A DNA stretch of 64,000 nucleotides from Dactylorhiza incarnata (taxonomy: Eukaryota > Streptophyta > Magnoliopsida > Asparagales > Orchidaceae). The stretch covers positions 124,001 through 188,000 of the forward strand of contig JAWHQI010000228.1 of NCBI GenBank assembly GCA_033032865.1. The letters are read 5' to 3'. The position numbers and the translations under genes were made by a program. Positions 9,122 through 19,302 of this stretch are shown in pieces. Positions within the stretch are counted from its first letter, which is position 1, and each line of letters starts with the position of its first letter. The notes under the pieces were generated by a model. It saw only the letters and a program-made list of their open reading frames with translations. It was not told the DNA's origin and did not search any database.

Positions 9122-10725
9122 TGATGAGTACTCTTTGCACTCATCTTTTAGTATAAGTTTAATATATTTTTAATATGAAATTATATAGTTTTTATGCTTT
9201 TCTTAATTAAATTATTATCTTTTCAATTTTATAAACTAACTTAAACCTTTTCTGTGTTTTTCAGGTTTTCTGGGCACTTTGAGCAAAAATGTCAAGTACA
9301 CGGCCCAGGTCACGGGCGTGACCAAGGGTGTGACAGCCTAAGATGTGTTCCAGACCTGCTGCCGCCACTTCGGGCCCATTCAGTGAAGATTCGCCAAGTA
9401 TACGCCCCAGGTCACGGGCGTGACCAAGGGCGTGACATCCAAGTCACGGTCGGGACCCCGCCACCAGCTGCAAGCACGCCAGCAACATCATTTAAAGTTA
9501 CACGCCCCAGGTCACGGGCGTGACCAAGGGCGTGACATCCAGGTCATGGGCGTGACTCGCCCCGCGCTCCTTCCCGTCGAAGTTTCCCGCCAGCAGCCAC
9601 TTTGGAAGATTACACGCCCCAGGTCACGGGCGTGACCTAGGGCGTGATGCGCCTGAAATGCCTGCATTGAAGCCAGAACGCGCCCTCTCCGCACCTGCAT
9701 CAATCACGCTCCTTACACGCCCTTGGTCACGGGCGTGACCAAGGGCGTGTAACATCAAATTTCTGCCTATTTAAAGGAAGCTTCTCCAGATCTTCAAGGA
9801 CGAATTATTAGGATTAGAACATTTTAATTTCATGTCTTTATTTTCATGTTTTAGTAGTTCTTATGCTTCTTCTTTCTTTTTGCAATTGTATTTTCATTTC
9901 AATAGTTTGTAATTTTCAATTCCTGTCTTGTAACTTTTCTTTAGCAACATAATAAAATAGTTCTTTTCTTCTCTCATTTTCTCCCTCTTTTATCACGTGC
10001 TCTTTTATTTATTTTGATTCCTCAATCTCCATGAGTAGCTAAAATTCTATTAGTACTCGACCGAGATGATCCAAGGGAAATATAATTCTTAATTTAAATT
10101 CTAGCTTCACTTTCTCTTCATTAGAATACTTTAGATTTATTCTTGAACTATTATTGGATTGAGATTATATTGTCGATATATAATTCTCATCTTTGTTTTC
10201 GCAATCTAATAACCGAGAGGTTTTGGTTTCGAATCAATCATTTCAAGAATAAAGAGAGTTGAATGCACTCCTCAAGCGAGGATGACATAATTCTCCTTGA
10301 TTGGAGTCAAATCCAATAGAGGGGTTCACTACGATAAGGCGATTTTAGATTTTGATTCTAGAACAAAAGTTCGTTTGATCAACTAAACTCAGTTGAGAGT
10401 ATCCTCGAGAGAGGTGTGTTCATAAATCGGGAACCTCCACAGTCAAGTATTTTCTTAAGAGATTTAGAAGTTGTTCTTTTTATATTTTATTTTCCCAAGG
10501 TGATTAAAGGTTGAGTACTAACCTTTAACTCATCAATTTAAATAAGCTATTTCTCTTTCTCGCAACCAACCAACCACAAGTTTTATTCGATAAAATAATA
10601 GAGATTTTTCAAAGTAAGAGTACTCAACCACCCCCAGTCTAATACGACCTTGGTTTTTATAACCTATACTACATTTGATACGGTACACTTGCCGTTATCG
10701 TTTGCCGATATAGTTTTGCGCATCA
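9122..10725 (+). repeat. 3' LTR of Athila-1
   Basis: A near-identical partner of 4118-5718 with the same termini. The inverted-repeat array covers about 9300-9749, with the final perfect unit at 9716-9749, followed after 18 bp by TATTTAAAG (9768-9776). The target-site copy GTTTC follows at 10726-10730. Confidence 0.9.
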
Positions 10726-12647
10726 GTTTCGCTGAGTGAGGAAGTTGGAATGCCCAAGGAGTAGGAGAAGTCTTTCATAGATGGGAGCTAGCTTCAGCAC
10801 TAGAGCTAGCGCCAGGCGTTATCTGTCCCATCGAGTAAGACTCTTGTTTCAGTGGTGTTCGTCAAGTTGAATTCGTCGAGGTGGATTTGTCGAAGGGAAT
10901 TCGTCGAAGGGAATTCGTCGAAGAGCTAGCGCATGCGATAGCGCTTGCGCCAGGCGATAGCATTTCGTCGCTTAATGAAGTTCTGTCGGGCCGTTGAGAT
11001 ATTTTTCGTCGGAGGGTTATCGTCGAGAGGCTAGCGCAGGCGGTAGCGCTAGCGCCAGCGCTAGCTAACGGAACCAGATCCGTAAGTGGCGATTTTCTGG
11101 GCATCCGATCATCTCAAACATTGATCTGATGGCTCAGATTAGGTCGTCCTAATGTCCTCAATAGGGCAGAGGAGTTTCTTTCCCATTCTACCAAGTCTTT
11201 TGGTGCTTTTGGAGGCAAAGGAAAGGAGGAGGGTTTGGAGGAAGAAGAAGGCTAGATCCGCCATCGTTGGAGCACCGGAGCTCCATTCGCCGATCCGAGT
11301 CCACATCCGTGGAGAGGGCACGAAGACGCTCGTTTCTATCTGTGCCTTTCAACCGATCCATGGTGAGGAAGAGAACTCCTAGGGTAACGACATCTCTCCT
11401 CCCAGTTTTAGGATGCGTGCATGGCATCTTTGGTTTTACATTCTCTTTTCTGAAATTTATGGCACCGAATTTTTCAAATGAGAGGGGTTTGGGTCGCCTT
11501 GGTTCAAGAAGAACCATCGGGTGATTGAGTCCATCCCCGACATGATTTTGCACTAGAGATCCGCTCTGTTAGTGGATTAGGCATTTTGGGTGAAGCCAAA
11601 ATCGTGACCGTTGGTCCGATTCGGTGATGTTGCTTAACATGCATTTTACGAATTTTGGTAAAAAACCGATGATCGCGAAAACATCGTATTTGTTGCCCTT
11701 ATGTTTCGTGTGATAATGAACGTTGGATTAAAAAGGGTAACCTTGTGCGTAGTTAATGGCTTGTGAAGCCATGTAACAGTCCTGGCCCAAGCCCATCCGG
11801 GTCACTGGCAACCCCAGGAACTGCCGGCACCGACGGCCTAGGCCCATTCTGGGAGCGGCCTGACCAAGCCCATCCCGGGTTACTGGCCCCGTCCTAAGAC
11901 ACTGACACCATCGGTTCAGCCTGACCACAACTGGTCAACAACAAGCCTGCAGGCCGTACACCCCAACCCCTCTCTGGCCTGCCATAGGGCACAGCGGGTT
12001 GTTGGAGGGGGGCACGAACCCACGCCCTCCCTTTGATGAGAATTGAGCCAGTTAAGCGGCAGCGCGTGGCTCAATTCTCATCAAAGGGAGGGCGTGGGTT
12101 CGTGCCCCCCTCCAACAACCCGCTGTGCCCTGTGGCAGGCCAGAGAGGGGTTGGGGTGTACGACCTGCAGGCTTGTTGTTGACCAGTTGCGGTCAGGCTG
12201 AACCGATGGTGCCAGTGTCCTAGGACGGGGCCAGTGACCCGGGATAGGCTTGGTCAGGCCGCTCCCAGAATGGGCCTGGGCCGTCGGTGCCAGTAGTTCC
12301 TGGGGTTGCCAGTGACCCGGATGGGCTTGGGCCAGGACTGTTACAAAAAGTGCACTTTTTATAACAGTCCTGGCCCAAGCCCATCCCCGGGTCACTGACC
12401 CCCAGGAACTGCCGGCACCAACGGCCCAGGCCCATCCTGGGAGCGGCCTGACTAGTCAACACTGGCCCCGTCCTAGGAAACTGGCACCATCGGTTCAACC
12501 TGACCAACCCTGGTCAACAACAAGGCTGCAGGCCGTACACCCCAACCCCTCTCTGGCCTGCCACAGGGCACAACGGGTTGTTGGAGGGGGGGCACGAACC
12601 CACGCCCTCCCTTTGATGAGAAATGAGCCAGTTAAGCGGCAGCGCGT

Positions 12648-12713
12648 GGACTTCCCAAGGGGTCACCCATTCCGTGACTATTCCAGCCCGAGCACGCTTA
12701 ACTACGGAGTTCT
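12648..12713 (-). rRNA. 5S rRNA-derived segment, minus copy (not a functional gene)
   Basis: On the minus strand it reads AGAACTCCGTAGTTAAGCG... to ...TTGGGAAGTCC, matching the 3' half of plant 5S rRNA including the box A, intermediate and box C promoter regions, with some changes. It lacks a normal 5' half and is one arm of an inverted pair with 12766-12831. It is part of the fold-back element. Confidence 0.8.
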
Positions 12714-12720
12714 TTCACTT

Positions 12721-12758
12721 CTCATCACCAACTGAGCTGCAGCACAATTGGTGATGAG
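12721..12758. promoter_or_regulatory. tRNA D-arm/A-box-like palindrome at the centre of the fold-back unit
   Basis: The minus strand reads GCAGCTCAGTTGGTGATGAG (12721-12740), close to a tRNA D-arm and Pol III A box. The plus strand repeats it with two changes (12739-12758). Nearby arms contain GTGGGTTCGTGCCC, which resembles a tRNA T-arm/B box. This suggests Pol III promoter parts on both strands. Confidence 0.45.
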
Positions 12759-12765
12759 AATCGAA

Positions 12766-12831
12766 AGAACTCCGTAGTTAAGCGTGCTCGGGCTGGAGTA
12801 GTCACGGGATGGGTGACCTCCTGGGAAGTCC
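12766..12831 (+). rRNA. 5S rRNA-derived segment, plus copy (not a functional gene)
   Basis: AGAACTCCGTAGTTAAGCG to CCTGGGAAGTCC matches the 3' half of plant 5S rRNA closely. Weaker similarity extends to about 12842 (CACGCGCTGCC against the 5S end). The 5' half is replaced by the A-box-like palindrome, so this is a derived element and not a 5S gene. Confidence 0.85.
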
Positions 12832-14634
12832 ACGCGCTGCCGCTTAACTGGCTTAATTCTCATCAAAGGGAGGGCGTGGGATCGTGCCCCCCTCCAACAA
12901 CCAGCTGTGCCCTGTGGCAGGCTAGAGAGGTGTTGGGGTGTACGGCCTGCAGGCTTGTTGTTGACCAGTTGTGGTCAGGCTAAACCGATGGTGCCAGTGT
13001 CCGAGGACGGGTCCAGTGTTGACTGGTCAGGCCGCTCCCAGAATGGTCCTGGACAATCGGTGCCGGCAGTTCCTGGGGCGGCAAGAACCGGTGAGGCTTG
13101 GGCCAGGACTGTTATAAAAAGTGCACTTTTTGTAACAGTCCTGGCCCAAGCCCATCCCCCGGGTCACTGACCCCCAGGAACTGCCGGCACCGATGGCCCA
13201 GGACCATTCTGGGAGCGGCCTGACCAGTCAATACTGGCCCCGTCCTAGGACACTGGCACCATCGGTTCAGCCTGACCACAACTGGTCAACAACAAGCCTG
13301 CAGGCCGTACACCCCAACCCCTCTCTGGCCTGCCACAGGGCACAGCGGGTTCGTGCCCCCCCTCCAACAACCCGCTGTGCCCTGTGGCAGGCCAGAGAGG
13401 GGTTGGGGTGTACGGCCTGCAGGCTTGTTGTTGACCGGTTGTGGTCAGGCTGAACCGATGGTGCCAGTGTCCTAGGACGGGGCCAGTGTTGACTGGTCAG
13501 GCCGCTCCCAGAATGGGCCTGGGCCATCGGTGCCGGCGGTTCCTGGGGGTCAGTGACCTGGGTGGGCTTGGGCCAGGACTGTTATAAGCCGCTTGTATGT
13601 GAAGGCGTGACTTTGTCTTTGTGGTCAGCTGGCTAGCCCGTGAATGCTTGGATTCATGTGGGGAAAGTGTCCCGACAAGATAAGTCCCCTTTTGGGCTAA
13701 CTGACAAGAATTAGTATGTTGATGAGCCCATTAGCAAGATGAGCCTTGTAAGGGGTGAGGTGTCAGTGGAGTTCTTGGCTTTTGGCTTAGTGATTGTGGC
13801 AAGAACAAGTATGCTGATGCGCCCTTTGGCAAGATGAGCCATGTGAGAGGTGAGGTCTCAGTAGAGTTCTTTGCCTTGGGCTTGCACGCCCTTGGGGAAA
13901 TGATAAGTACCCTTGGTTTGTTGTGAAATGATGATGTGTGTTGTTATGTTAGAAGCACACACGCCATAGGGTGCCTCGGGTGAAACCCAAGTTTGCATAC
14001 TTGCTGCATTGTTAGACCCCTTACTTTTATTGCTCAACATAGAATCATGGATGATGCTTGTGACACTCATGCCTGTCGTTTTTATGTTAATATTGTTTAT
14101 TACATTTTCATACGAAGTGCTGACTTGCAGGGTGATGTAGTTCCCCGGGGTCCGCTAGGACGGCCGGGAGGAGGGGTGTTGTTACACCATTGTTGGTCAG
14201 CCAAATTTGCCCCTCGTTATGCCACTCTTTGTGATTTGGATGCAGGGCAAGGATCGCAGGCTGGACCCATCTCGCCGGCCGAAAAGGCCTAATCTTCATG
14301 AAGTGCACTTTTCTTGTTTTCCTATTTGGCTATGTTATCTTTACTTGTTCCGGCTTGCACGTCGAGGTAGCATTGGATTGTTATAATCTTTTGGGCATTT
14401 TCTATGCCTTGTTTGATGACGTGTGTATGAGTTTGTAAGGCCTTAAGGCCGTAGTACTCTTATGTAGATGTGGACAACTTCTCTGGTTTATTTAATATTT
14501 CCGTTGTGTTTGTTCTGAGTTTTGAGATTATTAGATCTATATCACTTTTTAATACTAAAGTTGTGGCAATTATATGATGTGGGGTCCCGGCCGGACCTAT
14601 ATTATATAGTCATTGCAGGGGAGGTGTTACAATT

Positions 14635-14646
14635 TGGTAACAGAGC
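14635..14646 (+). other. Primer-binding site of the chromovirus (initiator tRNA-Met type)
   Basis: TGGTAACAGAGC, three bases after the LTR end, differs by one base from the common TGGTATCAGAGC site. Confidence 0.85.
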
Positions 14647-14693
14647 AAGGTTAGCCTTCGGCAAGCAGTGCTTCGGCCCCAGCCCTTATGAAT

Positions 14694-15821
14694 ATGGGCG
14701 TGTCCCCGGCAGACTTCTATCGTATGCTAGCAGAGGCGATGGTGGCGTCTCAAGCTGCGGAGATGACATAGATTGTGATGCCTGTTGTGCAGGATGCGAC
14801 TCCTATTACTCCAGTTACTGTGACACCGGATGTGGGGGTGAGGCAGGTAGAGCCGTTAGCCGAGAGAGCGGGAGGGCAAGGAGATCGTCACATGAAGTAC
14901 TATCTGAGTTTCCATCCTCCGACGTTCAAAGGAGTTGGCACTCCGACGGATATCGAGGATTGGTTGGCGAGAATTCAGGAACTCCTGAAAGCAGCAGAGA
15001 CCCCAAGGGACAAGAATTCCCAGTTCGCGGCGTTCATGTTAGAAGGCGACGCTAAGCTGAGGTGGGTAAATCATAACGGTCGTCATTTCCCTGGACGTGT
15101 CCCATCCATGGAATAGTTCGGGAATGCCTTCCTGAAGCGCTATATCCCCTCTTCGATGAGGTTAGCCCTTCAGCGACCGTTCTTGCACTTGGTGCAGCAC
15201 GAGATGATGGTAGACGAGTACTTGCAGGAGTTTACTCAGTTGGTTCGTTACGCGTGGACGACCATGGCAGACGATGAGGAGAGAGATAATCTCTTCTTTC
15301 AGGTCCTGAGAGAGAATTTATGGCAACCTCTGATAGCCTTCAAGAATGCGGGGTTCAATGAGTGAGTTGAAGCTGCTCGAACTTTGGAGAATGATATGGA
15401 GCGAACCCAGCGCCGCAAGGGCTTGACAACAAAGCAGGGAGAAAGTAAGCCATCTCAGTCTCAGGGGAAGTCTGAGAGTAGTTTGTGGAAGAAAAAGCCC
15501 TGTCCTATTAGGACTGGCGAGATGAGTGGTGCGGCTTCTGGAGAGTTCCATTCCAAGGGACCAGTGACGTGCTACAAGTGTGTCAAGGTGGGCCACATAG
15601 CTCGGTTTTGTTTCGAGGGTGGAGATGAGCCAGAGCAGGGGCAAGAGCAGTCGGTGAGTTCCGGTCCTAGTGTTGGGGAGAAAGGGAAAGCGGCAGAGTC
15701 GAGTGCTTCTCTTTTCCCTCATGTGCAGCCTAGAGCCTACACCCTCAGGCAGCAGGAAGCGATTCATCAACCCGACGTGGTGACAGGTACGAAAAGTTTA
15801 GAGTTTCGTTCGATAGATTAA
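14694..15821 (+). pseudogene. Chromovirus gag with three in-frame stops
   Basis: One reading frame starts MGVSPADFYRM and continues to 15821, broken at 14769-14771 (TAG), 15114-15116 (TAG) and 15363-15365 (TGA). The middle carries the capsid region typical of plant gypsy Gag (FKGVGTPTDIEDWL, then FLKRYIPSS). The C-terminal part holds a full zinc knuckle CYKCVKVGHIARFC (C-x2-C-x4-H-x4-C) near 15570-15612. The protein would form the virus-like particle and bind the RNA genome. The stop at 15114 fits CAG-to-TAG. Length, about 375 codons, is normal for the family. The start was chosen as the first ATG in the frame after the primer site. Confidence 0.85.
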
Positions 15822-15856
15822 AACGATTTGCGACCTTTCATTTTTTTTGTATATGC

Positions 15857-17665
15857 GTGTTAGGCTTCGTGCTAGTTTCGGGCTACACCTCTAGAGTGTT
15901 GTTCGGCAAGGGAGCGTCACACTCTTTTCACATGGAAATCTTTATCCATAGAATCGGTGTCGAGACTGTCGAGGCAAATGTGGAGCTTAGCATGCGCATG
16001 CCGAATGGGTCTTTCATGACCACTAGAATGAAAGGACGCATTGTTTTGAGAAGTGGCGAATGTGACTTCGAGTTGGTTGCAGCGATTACAACTAGCCGTA
16101 TTTGATATCATCCTGGGGATGGACTGGCTTGTAGAGCAATGAGCTAGTATTGACTGCCTATTGAAGGTGGTGACCCTAAGGAGTGAAGGTAAAGTGGAGG
16201 TCATGTTCGAGGGCCAATGCAGAGTGGCTTGCTCCATGGTTTCTGTCGTGCAATTGGTGCGTGCGGTGAATCAAGGAGGTGAGGCGTTTATAGCGTTGTT
16301 GAGGACTCACTTCGCAAAGCTGGCAATCGGAGAAGTGCCAGCGGTAGAGGAATTCGAGGATGTATTCCCCGAGGAGCTTTCAGGAGCACCTCCTCAGCGT
16401 GAAATCGACTTTTCAATTGAGTTGGTGCCAGGTGCGAGGCCGGTGTCGCGTCCTCCAATTAGGATGGCACCGAAGGAACTGGCCGAGCTAAAGGTGCAGC
16501 TGCAAGAGTTGCTCAAGCAGGGGTACATTAGGCTCAGCTCCTCGCCGTGGAGTGCGCCGGTGTTGTTTGTTAAGAAAAAGGATGGTAGTATGCGGATGTG
16601 CATAGACTATCATGAGTTGAATAAATGACTATTAAGAATAAGTATCTGATTCTGCGAATCGATGATTTGTTCGATTAGTTAGTGGGGTCGATGGTGTACT
16701 CCAAGTTGGACTTGAAGTCGGGCTACTATCAGTTTAGGATTCGAAAAGAGGATGTTCCCAAGACGGTGTTTGGGATGAGGTATGGTCATTTTGAGTTCTC
16801 GATGATTTTGCTCGGTTTGACGAACGCGCCATCAGTATTCATGGAGTTGATGAACAAAGTGTTTCAGCAAAACCTAGATTTGTTTGTGGTGGTGTTCATC
16901 GACGACACCCTAGTGTATTCGAAGTAGATGGCAGAACATGAGTCTCATCTGAGATTAGTGTTGCAGACTTTGAGTGAGAAACAGATTTATGCTAAGTTCT
17001 CAAAGTGCGGGTTCTGGATCAGGAAGGTGGCATTTTTGGGTCACGTGATAAGTGGTGATGGGGTGGCAGTGGATCCTGCAAAGATTGAAGCCATTAGAGA
17101 TTGTCCAGTACTGAGAACCATGGCGGAAGTCCGGAGTTTCCTTGGACTAACCGGTTATTATAGAAGGTTCATTGAGAACTTTTTGCTGATGGCTTTGCCC
17201 CTCACCACTCTCACCCAAAAGGACCAAATGTTCGTGTGGACGTCGGAGTGTGCCCATGCGTTCGACTCCCTGAAGGAAAGATTGATGTTTGGTCCAATCC
17301 TAAGTCTTCCTAGTGGGACTGAAGGATTTCAAATTTTCAGCAATGCGTCAGGTTGCGATTTGGGTTGCGTGCTGGTGTAGCATGGCAATGTGATAGCTAA
17401 TGGGTCGAGGTAGCTAAAGCCCCATGAGAGAAATTACCCATCCATGACTTGTAGTTTGCTGCGGTGATTTTTGCGTTGAAGTTGTGCCGACACTACTTGT
17501 ATGGTGCGAAAGTTGAAATCTTCACGGACCCCAAAATCTTGAAGTATCTCTTAAATCAGAAGGATCTCAATATGAGGCAGCGTAGGTGGGTCGAGTTCCT
17601 TGGGGACTATGATATAGCGATTCATTATACGACAAGGACAACATGGTGGTTGACGCCTTGAGTAA
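15857..17665 (+). pseudogene. Chromovirus protease, reverse transcriptase and RNase H, broken
   Basis: The order is PR, RT, RNase H. The protease active site reads LFGKGASHSF where a DTGA or DSGA triad is expected, so the catalytic Asp is gone; its ILGMDWL-type end lies after a frame change near 16100. The RT starts in the segment ending at 16628 ([18 protein letters not shown]), where a one-base deletion shifts the frame. The catalytic box is [10 protein letters not shown] near 16895-16925, so the two Asp remain. RNase H follows in several frames, with stops at about 17378 and 17411. These enzymes copy the RNA genome into DNA inside the particle. The reading is of a dead copy with mixed frameshifts and single-base stops. 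Confidence 0.88.
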
Positions 17666-17689
17666 AAAGTACTCCGGGCAGGGAAATTG

Positions 17690-19230
17690 GATTGAAGCGC
17701 AGGACGAGTGTTTGGTGCGAGAGTTTGAGTCTCTTGGCATTGTGTGTGTGGCTATGGGTGAGTCCAGCGCAGCTTGGCTAAACTGGATTAAGATGCATTG
17801 TGACCTAGCAGATCAAATCTGAGAGGCAACCAATGCAGACGAGGAGTGTCAGCATTTGATGTTGGAAGCTCAGCAAAGCGAAGGCAGTTCTTTGGAGATG
17901 GTCGGTGGACTTTTAAAGAGAAATCAAAGAGTGTGTGTCCCTCGATTTGGCAAACTCTATGAGGAGTTGATGTTTGAGGCTCACTACACAAAGTACTCCA
18001 TTAATCCAGGAAGTATGAAGATGTACTTAGATTTGAAGAAATCCTTTTGGTTGCCTAAGATGAAGCGGGATGTAGCTTTGTACGTAAGCCGGTGTCAGAC
18101 GTGCGCCTTAGTGAAGTCTAAATGCCAAAGGCCGAGTGGATTCTTGAAACCTCTTCCTATCCCCGAGTGGAAATTCAATGACATCTCCATGGATTTTGTG
18201 CATGGTTTGCCTCGATCGCGGCAAGGTAACGATGCGATTTGTTTGATTGTGGATCGCCTGACCAAGGTAGCCCACTTCATTCCAAATCGGAAGGAAGATA
18301 GCGTGGAGATGCTCGTGGAGCTTTATATTTGGAACATTGTGCGGTTGCATGGAATTCCAAAGAGCATCGTTAGTGATCGCGATGGACGATTCACGTCCAA
18401 GGACTGGAGGTTAGTGCAGCGAAGTTTGGGCACAAAATTGAAGTTTAGTACCGACTTTCGTTCGCAGACCGATGGCCAAACGGAGAGAATGAATCGTACG
18501 TTGGAGGACATGTTGAGGATGTGTGCTCTCAATTTTGGTAAGAGTTGGGAAGACCGCCTCTTCATGGTGGAGTTTGCCTACAATAATAGTTTCCAGGCGA
18601 GTATCAAAATGGCGCCATACGAGGTTTGTATGGAATGTGGTGTCGAATGCTGATGTCTTAGATAGAGGAGGGAGACACCCAGCTGTTATGAAAAGAAGGG
18701 GTGGTAGAAGCTTGTGAGTTAGTGCGAACGATCCAGGAGCGTGAGAAGGTTGCTCAGGATCGGCATGCAAAGTATTTTAATGCACGCCACAGAAATGTGG
18801 AATTTGCGGTGGGTGACATGGTCTACTTGAAGATCAAGCCGTTCAAAGGCGTTTCGCGAATTCTGCGACTCAAGAAATTGTTTTTGAAGTATTTGTGTCA
18901 GTTTGAGGTCACGGAGCGCATAGGCGAAGCATCCTATCAGTTAGCATTGTTCGCGGAGCTAAGTGGATTACATGATTTATTTCATGTTTCAGTGCTGAGG
19001 AAACCTTTGGTGGAGCCGGAAGGTGTTGTTGAGTCCTCGACAGTTCTCGTAGCTGAATATCTGAGGATGCTATTTCCACCGGTTTGCATGGAGGATTCTG
19101 AAGCCCGACAGTTGCGAAACAAAGAGGTCAAGCTGGTGAAGGTACGTTGTGATAATTGCGGATGAGACGAGTGCTCGTGGGAATGCGAGCAAACGATGCG
19201 GGATGACTTCCCAGAACTGTTTGTTTTAGG
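17690..19230 (+). pseudogene. Chromovirus integrase with chromodomain-like tail, broken
   Basis: The zinc-binding domain carries H...YSINPG (the second His of the usual YSIHPG is Asn) and CQTCALVKSK. The catalytic core spans MDFVHGLP, IVSDRDGRFTS and QTDGQTER, so the D, D, E residues are visible. Coding sequence is open from 17856 to 18653, then shifts frame to 18701-19165. The tail has the GDMVYLK and LHDLFHVSVLRK blocks, followed by KEVKLVKV and CSWECEQTMRDDFPELF after a stop at 19163-19165. This arrangement is that of the chromodomain-bearing integrase end which steers chromoviruses to heterochromatin. Pairing of DDE core and tail makes the chromovirus assignment firm. Confidence 0.88.
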
Positions 19231-19286
19231 TATGTGTGTTATTTGTGCTTTCGTTAACGTCTTAAATTTCGAGGAAGAAATTTCTT

Positions 19287-19302
19287 GTAAGGGGGGTGGA
19301 GT
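19287..19302 (+). other. Polypurine tract of the chromovirus
   Basis: GTAAGGGGGGTGGAGT directly abuts the 3' LTR start at 19303. Confidence 0.85.

Larger units (their letters stand above)
4118..10725 (+). mobile_element. Athila-1: non-autonomous Athila-like LTR element in the chromovirus LTR
   Basis: Two LTRs of about 1.6 kb (4118-5718 and 9122-10725) have the same ends, TGATGAGTAC...GCGCATCA. The target-site duplication GTTTC is exact (4113-4117 and 10726-10730). Removing the element rejoins the chromovirus LTR as its intact 3' copy shows. The primer site resembles the TGGCGCCGTTGCCGGGGA type used by Athila elements. The 3.4-kb interior has one zinc-knuckle ORF and no protease, RT or integrase, so it must move with enzymes supplied by others. 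The LTRs are very similar by eye, suggesting fairly recent insertion. Confidence 0.9.
11771..13585. mobile_element. Fold-back cluster with 5S rRNA- and tRNA-like sequence
   Basis: Absent from the 3' LTR, which reads straight through GTGAAGCCGCTTG; flanked here by AAGCC at 11766-11770 and 13586-13590. Ends are inverted: TAACAGTCCTGGCCCAAGCCC on the left against its complement on the right. Inside are three consecutive hairpin units (about 11771-12350, 12360-13120, 13130-13585), joined by the palindrome AAAAAGTGCACTTTTT. Arms are about 220-370 bp and GC-rich. Only the middle unit keeps the 5S-derived centre. It encodes no transposase. A fold-back or MITE-like DNA element, or a Pol III-derived retroposon rearranged into inverted units, are both possible. 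Confidence 0.7.
10726..14631 (+). repeat. Main part of the chromovirus 5' LTR
   Basis: It starts at the duplicated GTTTC after Athila-1 and ends GGTGTTACA. It aligns by eye with the 3' LTR (19303-21307) along its whole length except for the fold-back insertion at 11771-13585. It contains several GCTAGCGCC-type palindromes (about 10785-10815, 10925-10965, 11030-11065). Short ORFs here are chance frames of the LTR. Confidence 0.85.

Noticed and set aside
12648..12831. Functional 5S rRNA genes
   Set aside because: Only the 3' half of 5S is present, in inverted pair within a fold-back insertion, so these are derived segments.
11728..13527. Several open frames of 66-104 codons in the fold-back cluster
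   Set aside because: They are GC-rich frames that recur symmetrically on both strands because of the inverted arms, with no protein-like conservation.
11771..13585. A Cassandra-type TRIM
   Set aside because: It carries 5S-like sequence but shows no direct LTR pair, primer site or polypurine tract; the ends are inverted. Kept open only as a possible distant source.
15318..15770. Long antisense frames over chromovirus gag and integrase (also 18411-18770)
   Set aside because: Shadows of the sense coding sequence with no independent motif.
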